From Paraburkholderia sp. SG-MS1 (GTDB lineage Bacteria > Pseudomonadota > Gammaproteobacteria > Burkholderiales > Burkholderiaceae), in the NCBI RefSeq assembly GCF_012275575.1, contig NZ_NPIH01000238.1, forward strand, positions 1 through 64,000: a DNA stretch of 64,000 nucleotides. The letters are read 5' to 3'. This document shows positions 13,569 to 22,597 of this stretch, piece after piece; the first letter of the stretch is position 1, and each line of letters opens with the position of its first letter. Under the pieces are notes generated by a model. That model made no database searches. It saw nothing but the letters and a program-made list of their open reading frames with translations, and had not been told where the DNA came from. Position numbers and translations under genes: made by a program.

Positions 13569-14129
13569 TCAGGCAAACGAATAGAACACCCGGAACGCCA
13601 CCTTGCGCTCGGCCCAGAATTCGGCCGCCTCGCGGAACACGTCCAGTAACGTCTCGCGCCCTTCCTTGTCGAACTTCTGCGCAACCGGCAACTGTTCGAG
13701 CACGATTACAAAACCCGGCTGCGCGCCTGCCTTATGGACGAGGTCGGTCAGACAATCGTAGAGCGCGTCGTAGTTCTTGCCAAAATGCTTCGGGAACAGG
13801 AACGAGGTGGCGATCGTCTCGAGCACTTCCTGCTTGGTCAGCGCATTGGCGCAATATGCATACAGAAAATGCTGGCCGAGCTGGGCGGCCTCGTCGGCGA
13901 GATCTTGCACGCGGAAAGCGCGGATCGACTGTACGATGTTCGGTCGCACGGTCTTGAAAAGACTCATGGGCTCCTCGTTCGATGAAACCGCAGTGCCTGC
14001 TTCGCCCTGGTTGTCGCGGCCCTGATCGCCAGCGCGCATCTTCATGACGCGTTGGAACAAATTGCCGTCGCCGGCCGCGAAAAGATCCGTCGCGACTCCG
14101 GTGTTGTGCGCGTAGACGTTGTCGCTCAT
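13569..14129 (-). CDS. Barstar-like ribonuclease inhibitor
   Basis: Cytosolic inhibitor that would bind and block the partner RNase encoded just upstream. The barstar fold region is recognisable: FPKHFGKNYDALYDCLTDLVHKAG and the C-terminal FWAERKVAFRVFYSF. The start is uncertain. ATG 14129 (or 14138) lies only 8-16 bp after the RNase stop, fitting translational coupling. An internal ATG at 13967 has the best ribosome site (GAGGAG) and would give a 132-aa protein closer to the barstar domain limits. The stop is at 13569. The pairing with a secreted RNase strongly supports the role. Confidence 0.85.
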   Translation of the reverse strand: MSDNVYAHNTGVATDLFAAGDGNLFQRVMKMRAGDQGRDNQGEAGTAVSSNEEPMSLFKTVRPNIVQSIRAFRVQDLADEAAQLGQHFLYAYCANALTKQEVLETIATSFLFPKHFGKNYDALYDCLTDLVHKAGAQPGFVIVLEQLPVAQKFDKEGRETLLDVFREAAEFWAERKVAFRVFYSFA

Positions 14130-14145
14130 GCCGTTCATCCCGATG

Positions 14146-14562
14146 TCATTCAACAATACGATTAAAACTGGTGTAGTGGTCGTCCGAGTAGTAACAATTA
14201 TCGGTTCGCTGTAGCGGACCTCCGCAGACGATGCGAAGTGCCCCGCGATTACGCGCGCGAGGCGTGGGAACGGTGTATTCGTGGTAATAGCCGCGCCGAT
14301 GGGCCGGCAGCAACCGCTCGCGATTGCCGAATACGATGCCGTCCTTCTCATACGGGTAAGGCCCGCCCGCGGCAATCAAGTTCAATGTATTGACCGCTTC
14401 GCGCGGCAACTGCGCCAGCGCGACCTTGCCCACCCCTTGTGCGTTTGCATCGGCGGGCGCCGTGTAGTCGCGTGCAAGTGCGCCAGGCCCAGAGCCGGAT
14501 AACGCGCACAGCGTAAGAGCACCGGTCAGCACGCCCCTGATGCGCAGCCACGTGCGTGCCAT
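14146..14562 (-). CDS. Secreted guanyl-specific ribonuclease (RNase N1/T1/Sa type)
   Basis: 138-aa protein with an N-terminal signal peptide (residues 1-30, cleavage after ALA). The mature domain matches microbial guanyl RNases: YPYEKDGIVFGNRERLLP, then GYYHEYTV with candidate catalytic Glu95. Arg110 in LRIVCGG and His129 in DDHYTSF follow. The Glu-to-Arg distance of 15 is the same as in RNase Sa. Two extra cysteines (C113, C123) could form a disulfide. It is upstream of, and nearly contiguous with, the barstar-like gene, so the cell can survive producing it. It may be a scavenging or a competitive RNase. Confidence 0.88.
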   Translation of the reverse strand: MARTWLRIRGVLTGALTLCALSGSGPGALARDYTAPADANAQGVGKVALAQLPREAVNTLNLIAAGGPYPYEKDGIVFGNRERLLPAHRRGYYHEYTVPTPRARNRGALRIVCGGPLQRTDNCYYSDDHYTSFNRIVE

Positions 14563-14711
14563 GTATCAAGGTTCCCCGCTGTTAGATCACGAGTTTGACG
14601 ACCATGAAAGTCGTAAGGGTATCGCTAATGGCCTTTGGAATCAACGTTCGACGGGTAGCCTAAGCGTTCTCGATCGGGTGGAAAAGGCCGCAGTCGGGCC
14701 TTTGACGACTT

Positions 14712-14945
14712 TTGACAGAATGTTTTGCCCGACAAGGCTAAACTTAGCCTGACTGTGCAATTGGAAGGAGAATTTGGGCGAACCGGCAGACCGCTTGGAG
14801 GCCCCTTCATGCCCGTGGCGAGCGCTGCGGGCCGGCAGTCATTCTGAAGTTCAATGTGCCCTCTGATGTGCCCCTTTGCCGTTTTTCGGGTGGCAATCCC
14901 CTGCTCGCCCGGAGGCGTGCCCGTTGCGGGCACGCCGTTTTTTTT
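14712..14945 (+). ncRNA. Candidate small RNA transcription unit ending in a strong terminator
   Basis: This 14563-14981 gap holds no convincing ORF. It does contain a TTGACA (14712-14717), 17 bp, AGGCTA promoter-like pair and a perfect palindrome GGCTAA-AC-TTAGCC (14736-14749). About 170 bp on is a textbook plus-strand terminator: GGCGTGCCCG TTG CGGGCACGCC then GT8 (14914-14945). No plus-strand gene exists for that terminator to serve, so a transcript of about 200 nt is the simple reading. The -10 is poor, and the promoter call is inference. Confidence 0.35.
14914..14945 (+). terminator. Strong intrinsic terminator, plus strand
   Basis: 10-bp perfect GC stem, 3-nt loop, and an eight-T tract. 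It lies just beyond the 3' end of the convergent maeB gene. Confidence 0.85.
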
Positions 14946-14987
14946 GCATGGCGCGCGACCCGGCGCCATGCATCACCCGAACGGGAA

Positions 14988-17282
14988 TTAGCGGGCGGCG
15001 ATCACGTCCGCCACTAGCAATGCCGTCATGTTGACGATCCGGCGCACTGTCGCCGACGGCGTCAGCACGTGCACCGGCTGTGCCGCGCCCAGAAGCATCG
15101 GACCAATCGCGATGTTGTTGCCGGCCGCCGTCTTCAGCAGGTTGTACGAGATGTTGGCCGCGTCGATGTTCGGCAGCACCAGCAAGTTCGCGTCACCTTC
15201 GAGCGTCGAATCGGGCAGCACTTCGCGACGCAGATTCGCGTCCAGCGCCACGTCGCCGTGCATTTCGCCGTCTACCTGGAGTTCCGGCACGCGCTTGCGC
15301 AGGATCTCCAGCGTGTCGCGCATCTTCTGCGCGGTCGGCGCGTTGCTCGACCCGAAGTTCGAGTGCGAGACCAGCGCGACCTTCGGCTCGATACCGAAAC
15401 GGCGCACTTCGTCGGCCGCCATGATCGTGATTTCGGCCAGTTGCTCCGGCGTCGGATCGACGTTCACGTGCGTATCGACCAGGAAAATCTGCCGATTCGG
15501 CAAGACCAGGGCGTTCATCGCCGCGTAGACCTTGGCGCCTTCCTTCTTGCCGATCACCTGATCGATGAAGTGCAGATGCCGGTGCGTCGTGCTGACCGTG
15601 CCGCAGATCATCCCATCCGCTTCGCCCTTTTTCACCAGCATCGCGCCGATCAGCGTGGTGCGGCGGCGCATTTCGAGCTTCGCCATCTGGGGGGTGATGC
15701 CCTTGCGGGACATCATCTTCGCGTATTCCTGCCAGAAATCGCGGTAACGCTCGTCGTGATCGGTGTTCACGACCGTGTAGTCCTGACCGGCGACGAGACG
15801 CAGACCATAGCGCCCAATCCGCTGCTCGATCACCGCCGGACGGCCGATCAGGATCGGCTTGGCCAGCTTTTCGTCGACGATGATCTGCATCGCGCGCAGC
15901 ACGCGCTCTTCTTCGCCTTCCGCGAACACGATGCGCTTCTTCTCCGGCTCGACGCTGCGCGCGAGCTGGAAAATCGGCTTCATGGTTGTGCCGCTGTGAT
16001 ACACGAACTGCTGCAGATGCTGTTCGTACGCATCCATGTCCTCGATTGGACGCTCGGCGACGCCGCAATCCATCGCGGCCTTCGCCACTGCCGGCGCGAC
16101 CTTGACGATCAGGCGCGGGTCGAACGGCTTCGGAATCAGATATTCCGGGCCGAACGACAGATCCTGAATGCCATAGGCTGTCGCGACGATGTCGCTCTGC
16201 TCCTGGCGCGCCAGTTCGGCGATCGCGTTGACTGCGGCAATTTCCATTTCCCGCGTGACCGTCGTCGCGCCGGCATCGAGCGCGCCGCGGAACAGGAACG
16301 GAAACACGAGGACGTTGTTCACCTGATTCGGGTAGTCGGTGCGGCCGGTGCACAGCACGGCGTCCGGGCGCACTTCCAGCGCCAGTTCCGGCAGGATTTC
16401 CGGCGTCGGATTGGCCAGCGCGAGAATCAGCGGCTTGTCGGCCATCTGCTTGACCATGTCCTGCTTGAGCACGCCGCCCGCCGACAGGCCAAGGAACACG
16501 TCCGCGCCGCCGATCGCTTCGGCGAGCGTGCGCGCGTCGGTTTCACGCGCAAAGCGCTCCTTGTCCGGATCCATCAATTCGACGCGGCCCTTGTAGACCA
16601 CGCCGGCCAGGTCGGTGACGGTGATGTTCTCGAGCGGCAGGCCGATGTCGATCAGCAGGTCCAGACAGGCCAGCGCAGCCGCGCCCGCGCCGGAGGACAC
16701 CAGCTTGACGTTCTTGATGTCCTTGCCGACCACCTTGAGACCGTTGGTAATCGCCGCCGCGACGACGATCGCGGTGCCGTGCTGGTCGTCGTGGAAGACC
16801 GGAATCTTCATGCGCTTGCGGCATTCGCGCTCGACGATGAAGCAGTCCGGCGCCTTGATGTCTTCCAGGTTGATGCCGCCGAAAGTCGGCTCGAGCGCGG
16901 CGATCACGTCGACCAGCTTGTGCGGGTCCGACTCGTTCAGCTCGATATCGAACACGTCGATGCCGGCAAACTTCTTGAACAGGACGGCCTTGCCTTCCAT
17001 GACCGGCTTCGACGCGAGCGGCCCGATGTTGCCCAGACCCAGCACCGCGGTGCCGTTCGTGACGACGCCGACCAGGTTGCTGCGAGCGGTGAAACGCGCG
17101 GCGTTCAGCGGGTTTTCGACGATCTCTTCACACGCGAACGCGACGCCCGGCGAATACGCCAACGCGAGGTCGCGCTGGTTGATCATCTGCTTGGTCGGGG
17201 CGATCGCGATTTTCCCGGGGGTGGGGAACTCGTGGTAATCGAGTGCGGCTTCGCGGAGTTTGCTATTGACGGGATTCGACAT
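14988..17282 (-). CDS. maeB: NADP-dependent malic enzyme with C-terminal phosphotransacetylase-like domain
   Basis: Converts malate to pyruvate with NADPH production. The N-terminal malic domain has the YSPGVA and FHDDQHGTAIV signatures and the GAGAAALACLDLL dinucleotide fold. From about residue 430 a phosphate acetyltransferase-like domain follows (RIVFAEGEEERVLRAM ... DGMICGT). In MaeB enzymes this domain is regulatory rather than catalytic. ATG 17282 gives 764 aa. An upstream ATG at 17327, with a GGGG-like site, would add 15 residues and is possible. It is divergent from thiL. Confidence 0.95.
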   Translation of the reverse strand: MSNPVNSKLREAALDYHEFPTPGKIAIAPTKQMINQRDLALAYSPGVAFACEEIVENPLNAARFTARSNLVGVVTNGTAVLGLGNIGPLASKPVMEGKAVLFKKFAGIDVFDIELNESDPHKLVDVIAALEPTFGGINLEDIKAPDCFIVERECRKRMKIPVFHDDQHGTAIVVAAAITNGLKVVGKDIKNVKLVSSGAGAAALACLDLLIDIGLPLENITVTDLAGVVYKGRVELMDPDKERFARETDARTLAEAIGGADVFLGLSAGGVLKQDMVKQMADKPLILALANPTPEILPELALEVRPDAVLCTGRTDYPNQVNNVLVFPFLFRGALDAGATTVTREMEIAAVNAIAELARQEQSDIVATAYGIQDLSFGPEYLIPKPFDPRLIVKVAPAVAKAAMDCGVAERPIEDMDAYEQHLQQFVYHSGTTMKPIFQLARSVEPEKKRIVFAEGEEERVLRAMQIIVDEKLAKPILIGRPAVIEQRIGRYGLRLVAGQDYTVVNTDHDERYRDFWQEYAKMMSRKGITPQMAKLEMRRRTTLIGAMLVKKGEADGMICGTVSTTHRHLHFIDQVIGKKEGAKVYAAMNALVLPNRQIFLVDTHVNVDPTPEQLAEITIMAADEVRRFGIEPKVALVSHSNFGSSNAPTAQKMRDTLEILRKRVPELQVDGEMHGDVALDANLRREVLPDSTLEGDANLLVLPNIDAANISYNLLKTAAGNNIAIGPMLLGAAQPVHVLTPSATVRRIVNMTALLVADVIAAR

Positions 17283-17533
17283 AAGGCGGGCTTCGAAGTG
17301 CGGATTAGAATAGACGTTCGACGGCATTGTAGCCCCAATTGCCTACGCGATTCCTTCAATACAGGTACAACTGCCGCGACTTAAACGGAGCCAACGGGCG
17401 GGCTGCCTTGTGTCGCTTGGGCTCGATCCGGAGCGGCGCTGCATGGGAAGCAGCGCCGATCGCATGGCAACTTCGTACAATGCGCGCCGTTAGCCGCAGT
17501 TCGCGGTACTTATCCCGTTCACCGGTGACCGAC

Positions 17534-18535
17534 ATGCTCTCCGAGTTTTCGCTGATCGACCGTTTCTTTGGCCGCCGTGCCGCTGCCGCTCGACCATCCG
17601 ACGCCGCCGCCGACACGCTCGGCATCGGCGACGACTGCGCGCTGCTCGCGCCGCGCGCGGGCGAAATGCTGGCGATATCGACCGATATGCTGGTAGAAGG
17701 CCGCCATTTCTTCGCCGATGCCGATCCCGAAGCGCTCGGTCACAAGACGCTCGCGGTGAATCTGTCAGACCTCGCCGCGATGGGCGCGCAACCGCAGGCA
17801 TTCACCCTGGCGCTCTCGTTGCCGAGGGCGGACGAAGCCTGGCTCGCCGCGTTCAGCGAAGGACTATTCGCGCTGGCCGGCCGCTACGGCTGCGAACTGA
17901 TCGGCGGCGACACGACGGGCGGCCCGCTGAATCTGTGCGTGACCGTGTTCGGCAGCGTGCCGCCGCGCGTGGCGCTGCGTCGCGACGCAGCCCAGCCGGG
18001 CGACGACATCTGGATTTCCGGGACCCTCGGCGACGCGCGCGCCGGCCTCGGTGTACTGCGCGGCGAGTGGTCGGCGCACGCGGCCGATACCGCGACGTTT
18101 CGCCGCGCCCTCGAACGGCCAGAGCCGCGTGTGCCGCTCGGGCTGGCGCTGCGCGGCATCGCGCACGCGGCACTGGACCTGTCGGACGGCCTCGCGGGCG
18201 ATCTGCTGCACATCCTGGAACGCTCGCGTATGCACGCGACGGTCGATGCCGACGCCGTGCCGCGCTCCGCCGCGCTGCGCCGTCTCCCACCCGAAACTCA
18301 ACGACGCTGCACGCTCGCCGGCGGCGACGACTACGAACTGTGCTTCACCGCGCCGGCCACGGCGCGCGCTGCGGTCGAAGCGGCCGGGCGCGAGGCGGCC
18401 GTCCCGGTCACCCGCGTCGGTACAATAAGCGCTCTCCCGGCGGCAGACGCCCGCCCGGCCATCGACTGGCGCGATGCCGCCGGCGCGCCACTCACCCTGA
18501 CGTTGCAAGGCTTCGATCACTTCCATGCAGACTGA
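17534..18535 (+). CDS. thiL: Thiamine-monophosphate kinase
   Basis: Phosphorylates thiamine phosphate to the diphosphate cofactor; ATP-dependent, AIR-synthase/ThiL fold. The start MLSEFSLIDRFF and the motifs GIGDDCALL, STDMLVEGRHF, NLSDLAAMGA and LDLSDGLAGDL (metal and nucleotide sites) are intact; 333 aa. The frame stays open to 17339 but the added residues are unlike ThiL. Its last 11 bp overlap pgpA, implying translational coupling. Confidence 0.96.
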   Translation: MLSEFSLIDRFFGRRAAAARPSDAAADTLGIGDDCALLAPRAGEMLAISTDMLVEGRHFFADADPEALGHKTLAVNLSDLAAMGAQPQAFTLALSLPRADEAWLAAFSEGLFALAGRYGCELIGGDTTGGPLNLCVTVFGSVPPRVALRRDAAQPGDDIWISGTLGDARAGLGVLRGEWSAHAADTATFRRALERPEPRVPLGLALRGIAHAALDLSDGLAGDLLHILERSRMHATVDADAVPRSAALRRLPPETQRRCTLAGGDDYELCFTAPATARAAVEAAGREAAVPVTRVGTISALPAADARPAIDWRDAAGAPLTLTLQGFDHFHAD

Positions 18536-19097
18536 CCCCCCGCTCCGCCCCGCCGACAATCTCATCGGCGGCGAGCCGCCCCAAGCGCCGCAACCCCGGG
18601 CGCCGCGGCCTCAGCCGCGCCGCGCCACCGCGCGTTTCATGCTGTCGCATCCGTTGCACCTGCTATCGCTGGGTTTCGGCAGCGGCTTGTCGCCGGTGGC
18701 GCCGGGCACGATCGGCACGCTGTTCGCGTGGGCATCGTTTGCCGTGCTGAGCCGCTATCTCACCGTGATCGAGTGGGGCGTGCTGATCGGCGTGGGCTTC
18801 ATCGGCGGTATTGCGATTTGCGGGTTTACGGCGAAGCGGCTCGGCATCGACGATCCGTCGCCGGTCGTGTGGGACGAAATCGTCGCGTTCTGGCTGGTGC
18901 TGCTGATGGTCACGCCGGCCACCCTCACCGGCCAGCTGTGGGCTTTCATCGTGTTCCGCTTCTTCGACATGGTGAAGCCGCCGCCCATCAGTTATTTCGA
19001 CCGCCGTCTGAAAGGTGGCTTTGGCATCATGTTCGATGACCTCGTCGCCGCTTTTTTCACGTTGCTCGTGATTGCGCTTTGGCGCATGTCGGTTTAA
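18525..19097 (+). CDS. pgpA: Phosphatidylglycerophosphatase A
   Basis: Inner-membrane phosphatase of phosphatidylglycerol synthesis. The core has GFGSGLSPVAPGTIGTL (the catalytic loop), then IDDPSPVVWDEIVAFW and FRFFDMVKPPPISYFD with the conserved acidic residues. About four hydrophobic segments are visible. The first 38 residues are Pro/Arg-rich and variable. The start overlaps the thiL stop by 11 bp; a later start (MLSHPLHLLS) is conceivable. Length is 190 aa. Confidence 0.94.
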   Translation: MQTDPPLRPADNLIGGEPPQAPQPRAPRPQPRRATARFMLSHPLHLLSLGFGSGLSPVAPGTIGTLFAWASFAVLSRYLTVIEWGVLIGVGFIGGIAICGFTAKRLGIDDPSPVVWDEIVAFWLVLLMVTPATLTGQLWAFIVFRFFDMVKPPPISYFDRRLKGGFGIMFDDLVAAFFTLLVIALWRMSV

Positions 19098-19161
19098 CCG
19101 CCGCCCGGCAATCGCCGCCTGCCGTGCCTGATCGCCGGCTTCCGTTTTCCGGATTGACGCC

Positions 19162-19662
19162 ATGCCTACCGATTCCGTCGTTCACCAGCTCGCGATTCGC
19201 GTGAGCAACCGTCTGCGCGACGAACGCCTGATGCTCGTCACCGCCGAGTCCTGCACGGGCGGCATGGTAGCGACCGCCATTACCGATATTTCCGGCAGCA
19301 GCGGCTGGTTCGAGCGCGGCTTCGTCACGTATTCGAATCAGGCGAAGAGCGAGATGATCGGCGTGCCCGCCGATCTGATCGACCGGCACGGCGCGGTCAG
19401 CGAGCCGGTGGCGCGTGCAATGGCCGAGGGCGCGCTGCGCAACAGCCGCGCGCAGGTGTCGCTGTCGATCACCGGCGTCGCCGGGCCGGGCGGCGGCACC
19501 GAGACCAAGCCGGTCGGCATGGTGTCGTTCGGCTGGAGCAACCGGCTGCACACATCGGTGGAAACGAAGATTTTCAAGGGTGATCGCGAACAGATCCGCG
19601 TGCAGGCCGCGGCGCATGCGCTGCGCGGCGTGCTCGCGCTGCTCGACGAACGCGAACATTGA
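19162..19662 (+). CDS. pncC: Nicotinamide-nucleotide amidase (CinA C-terminal domain family)
   Basis: Deamidates NMN in pyridine-nucleotide recycling. The 166-aa product is a stand-alone CinA C-terminal domain: LVTAESCTGGMVATAIT with the catalytic Ser, YSNQAKSEMIGV, and TGVAGPGGGTETKPVGMV. It has no N-terminal molybdopterin-like domain. It follows pgpA by 64 bp on the same strand. Confidence 0.93.
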   Translation: MPTDSVVHQLAIRVSNRLRDERLMLVTAESCTGGMVATAITDISGSSGWFERGFVTYSNQAKSEMIGVPADLIDRHGAVSEPVARAMAEGALRNSRAQVSLSITGVAGPGGGTETKPVGMVSFGWSNRLHTSVETKIFKGDREQIRVQAAAHALRGVLALLDEREH

Positions 19663-19685
19663 CCCTCGTTCAAGAGGCGCGAACG

Positions 19686-20198
19686 ATGCCGGATTCGCAC
19701 GCAAGCAGGGACGAACTGATCCGCCGCTTCGATCTGAAGCCGCATCCGGAAGGCGGATTTTTTAACGAAACGTATCGGTCGGTGCAGCGTGTGATTCGCG
19801 ACGGCGGTTCAACGCAGCATCGCTCGGCGTCGACCGCGATCTACTACCTGCTCTGCGACGGCGCGCATTCGGCGTGGCATCGCATCAGGTCCGACGAAGT
19901 CTGGCACTTCTATGCGGGCGAGCCGTTGAATGTCCACGTGCTCGATGCGAGCGGCGCGCTGGTCACGCATAAGCTCGGCAATGCACTGGCGCATCACGAC
20001 GCCGTGTTTCAGGCGGTAGTGCCGGCGGGCTTATGGTTCGCGGCGGAATGCGCTGATCCGGCGACGTTCGCGCTGGTGGGCTGCACGGTCGCGCCGGGAT
20101 TCGAGTTCAGCGAGTTCGAGATCGGAGATGTGGATGCGCTCAAGGCGGAGCATCCACAGCATGCAGGGATGATTGCGCGGCTGGGACCGGTGCGTTGA
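19686..20198 (+). CDS. Cupin superfamily (Cupin_5/DUF985) protein
   Basis: 170-aa single-domain cupin. Recognisable family features are the N-terminal LIRRFDLKPHPEGGFFNETY, the central SAWHRIRSDEVWHFYAGEPL metal-binding barrel strand with His/Glu, and the late GCTVAPGFEFSEFE. The ATG at 19686 has an AAGAGG-like site 9-14 bp upstream. The function of this cupin group is not established; a sugar-binding or epimerase-like role is only a guess. It follows pncC by 23 bp. Confidence 0.88.
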   Translation: MPDSHASRDELIRRFDLKPHPEGGFFNETYRSVQRVIRDGGSTQHRSASTAIYYLLCDGAHSAWHRIRSDEVWHFYAGEPLNVHVLDASGALVTHKLGNALAHHDAVFQAVVPAGLWFAAECADPATFALVGCTVAPGFEFSEFEIGDVDALKAEHPQHAGMIARLGPVR

Positions 20199-20381
20199 GC
20201 CGAGCTTTCGGCGGTTTGCCACAGTGCCTGCTAGCCAGTCGGTCTGCCAGGTCTCGTGAGCCTCGTTCAGCGCTCATCAGGCGCAACGGTCTGAACCATC
20301 CGCTAAAACCGGCCCGAAGCCGGGCCGTTCAACGGCCGGCTATTACCGCGTCGCCGGCTTCCTCAACCACAATTTTCGCGC

Positions 20382-21197
20382 TTACCGGAACGCGTTGATC
20401 CGGTCACGCGTTTCCATCGCGGCCTGCGCGGCGGCTTGCGCGAAATCGTCGCCCTTGCCCGCGTAAATGATCGCGCGCGACGAGTTGATCAGCATGCCCG
20501 TGCCGTTGGCCGTGCGCCCGGCGTTGACGGTCGCCTCGACATCGCCGCCTTGCGCGCCGATGCCCGGAATCAGCAGCGGCATATCGCCGACGATCCCCCG
20601 CACCACCTCGATTTCCTTCGGGAACGTCGCGCCAACCACGAGCGCCAGCTGGCCGCTCGCGTTCCACTTGTCCGCCGCCAGTTGCGCGACGACCTGGTAC
20701 AGCGGACGGCCGCCCGTCTCCAGGAATTGCAGATCGGAGCCGCCCGCGTTCGACGTGCGGCACAACACGATCACGCCCTTGCCTTCGTGCGCCAGGTACG
20801 GCTGGATCGAGTCGAAGCCCATGTACGGATTCACCGTCACCGCGTCCGCCTGGTAGCGCTCGAACGCTTCGCGCGCGTACTGCTCGGCGGTGCTGCCGAT
20901 GTCGCCGCGCTTCGCGTCCAGAATCACCGGCAGGCCGGGATGCTTCGCGTGAATGTGGGCGATCAGTTGTTCGAGCTGGTCTTCCGCGCGATGCGCGGCG
21001 AAGTAGGCAATCTGCGGCTTGAACGACGACGCGTACGGCGCGGTCGCATCGACGATCGTGCGGCAGAAATCGAAAATCGCGTCGGGCCGGCCGGCGAGCG
21101 CGCCGGGAAATTTGCTCGGCTCGGGGTCGAGGCCGACGCACAGCAGCGAGTGGGTGCGCTGCCAGGCGTCGTTGAGTGTCTGGATGAAGTTGGACAT
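20382..21197 (-). CDS. pyrF: Orotidine 5'-phosphate decarboxylase
   Basis: Last step of UMP synthesis. It is a TIM-barrel of the longer (type 2) family, 271 aa. Key segments are [30 protein letters not shown] (the catalytic Asp-Lys-Asp network) and [12 protein letters not shown] (phosphate site). The ATG at 21197 ([10 protein letters not shown]) is the family start; upstream in-frame sequence is unlike it. It converges on the cupin gene across a 183-bp gap containing GC-rich inverted repeats but no clear T-tract terminator. Confidence 0.96.
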   Translation of the reverse strand: MSNFIQTLNDAWQRTHSLLCVGLDPEPSKFPGALAGRPDAIFDFCRTIVDATAPYASSFKPQIAYFAAHRAEDQLEQLIAHIHAKHPGLPVILDAKRGDIGSTAEQYAREAFERYQADAVTVNPYMGFDSIQPYLAHEGKGVIVLCRTSNAGGSDLQFLETGGRPLYQVVAQLAADKWNASGQLALVVGATFPKEIEVVRGIVGDMPLLIPGIGAQGGDVEATVNAGRTANGTGMLINSSRAIIYAGKGDDFAQAAAQAAMETRDRINAFR

Positions 21198-21305
21198 GGT
21201 GGGTCTCGCGGCGAGCCGGTAATCGGAAGAGGCGGGTATTTTACCTGTCCTGCGCGGCGGGCCGCCTCCCAACATCGCCCGCTGTCCGCCGCCCCGCCCC
21301 GTGAC

Positions 21306-22388
21306 TTACTGTCGCCGTGCCCCGCGTGCGCCGGGCATCGACCGCAGCCCGGTACGTTCGACGGTAAACCGGAACGTACGCGTCAGCCGCTCGCCGCGCG
21401 CGAGCAGCGTCATGCCGTTTTCGCATGCGCCACCGGCGAGATTCATCGCGTTGATCGGATGATCGACGGGCTCGAAGCAGAAAAAGTCTTCACCGGGCGG
21501 CGTGTACAGCACGTAGTAATCGGTGTCGGCGGCGATGTTCACCGACAGACGGCGCTTCGGCCACACCACCGCCGCCTGCCCGCTCCAGCCGGTAAAAGCA
21601 TGATTGACGACGGTCTCCGGCAAAGGATACGCGACGCCGAATTGCCACGCGGGCGGCGCCGGCACATGGCGCACCGGCAGCCAGTCTTCACCGGACAGCC
21701 ACAGGCCGCCCGCCGCCGCCGACAGCTCGGTGTCCGCATCGCGCACGAAGAACGGATGCACGCCCAGCCCGAACGGCAGCGCGTCGCGCCCGGCATTCTC
21801 GATCTCCAGCGTGACGACTAGCGTCGGGCCCTCCAGCGTATAGGTTTGCGCCGCGCGGTACGCGTAGGGCTTGCCGTCATGCCGATCGAGCGTCAGCCGC
21901 ACGTTTTCGCGATGCGACTCCGCCACCTGCCACGCCGAGAGCCAGCCGTCGCCGTGAATCGGCAAGGGTTCGTCGGCGCGATTGCGCGGCACCTCGACGC
22001 GCCGGCCCGCCACGTTGAAATGACCACCGCCGATCCGGTTCGAATACGGCAGCAGCGGATAGCAGGCGAGCTGGTTCGGCTGCGTGTCGGCGGCGACATG
22101 GCGGCAACGCCGGAAAATCGGCGTGAGCGCGCCGTCGTTGCGCCAGTCGAAACGGGTGACGCCGCCACCGAGCGTCGGCGCGACGTCGAGCCGCAAATGC
22201 GCGTTGGCGAGCGTGACGCATGCGACATCGCCGGCGCTGCCTTCGCCGACTGCCACCGCCGACGTGCTCGGCCCCGCCAGCACCGGATTGGCGGCCGCGG
22301 CGAGGCGCGAGCGCCGGCTCTGAGAGGTCGACGAAGAAGCAAGCGAAGAAACGGGGGAGGAAGCGGAAACAAGATTCGCAACAGTCAT
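21306..22388 (-). CDS. Aldose 1-epimerase (mutarotase) family protein
   Basis: Interconverts alpha and beta anomers of aldoses such as galactose. The 360-aa product has the GalM-like core: LGGGVTRFDWRNDG, NRIGGGHFNVAG, PIHGDGWLSAW with the catalytic His, and LGVHPFF with the second His. The first 50 residues are Ser/Ala-rich and variable. The start is ATG 22388 behind a GGAG site; the frame stays open far upstream without likeness to GalM. It is the last gene of the sugar cluster, downstream of the lactonase gene, and would supply the anomer used by the dehydrogenase. Confidence 0.88.
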   Translation of the reverse strand: MTVANLVSASSPVSSLASSSTSQSRRSRLAAAANPVLAGPSTSAVAVGEGSAGDVACVTLANAHLRLDVAPTLGGGVTRFDWRNDGALTPIFRRCRHVAADTQPNQLACYPLLPYSNRIGGGHFNVAGRRVEVPRNRADEPLPIHGDGWLSAWQVAESHRENVRLTLDRHDGKPYAYRAAQTYTLEGPTLVVTLEIENAGRDALPFGLGVHPFFVRDADTELSAAAGGLWLSGEDWLPVRHVPAPPAWQFGVAYPLPETVVNHAFTGWSGQAAVVWPKRRLSVNIAADTDYYVLYTPPGEDFFCFEPVDHPINAMNLAGGACENGMTLLARGERLTRTFRFTVERTGLRSMPGARGARRQ

Positions 22389-22534
22389 ATCTGGCTCCAT
22401 CGAGAGGCGAGGGACGTTGCCGTCATTGCTGACGGATGCTGTAGGGCGACTTTCTGGAACGGGTCGCCTCTGGGTCCGAACTGCATGCTGCCGATTTGCT
22501 GCCACTGGAATTGCGACATCACCTTCTGGTTCAC
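22385..22534 (-). CDS. Possible 49-aa small protein coupled to the epimerase gene
   Basis: In the 209-bp gap between lactonase and epimerase genes, a GTG (22534) with an AGGAT site opens 49 codons. The TGA overlaps the epimerase ATG as ATGA, which would allow translational coupling. It resembles no family I know (contains FQWQQIGSMQFGPRGDPF). It could be a real short leader ORF or chance. Confidence 0.25.
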   Translation of the reverse strand: MNQKVMSQFQWQQIGSMQFGPRGDPFQKVALQHPSAMTATSLASRWSQI

Positions 22535-22597
22535 TTTCAAAATCCTGCGAGTCGTGCCCGCAGTGCGGCCCCGCGAGCGCGGCTGCGTCATTCTGCG

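Noticed and set aside
15069-17384. 771-aa plus-strand open frame opposite maeB
   Set aside because: Composition of an antisense shadow; maeB motifs are complete on the minus strand. The same holds for the long frames at 23224-25821, 29054-31135, 39115-41094 and 45703-49188.
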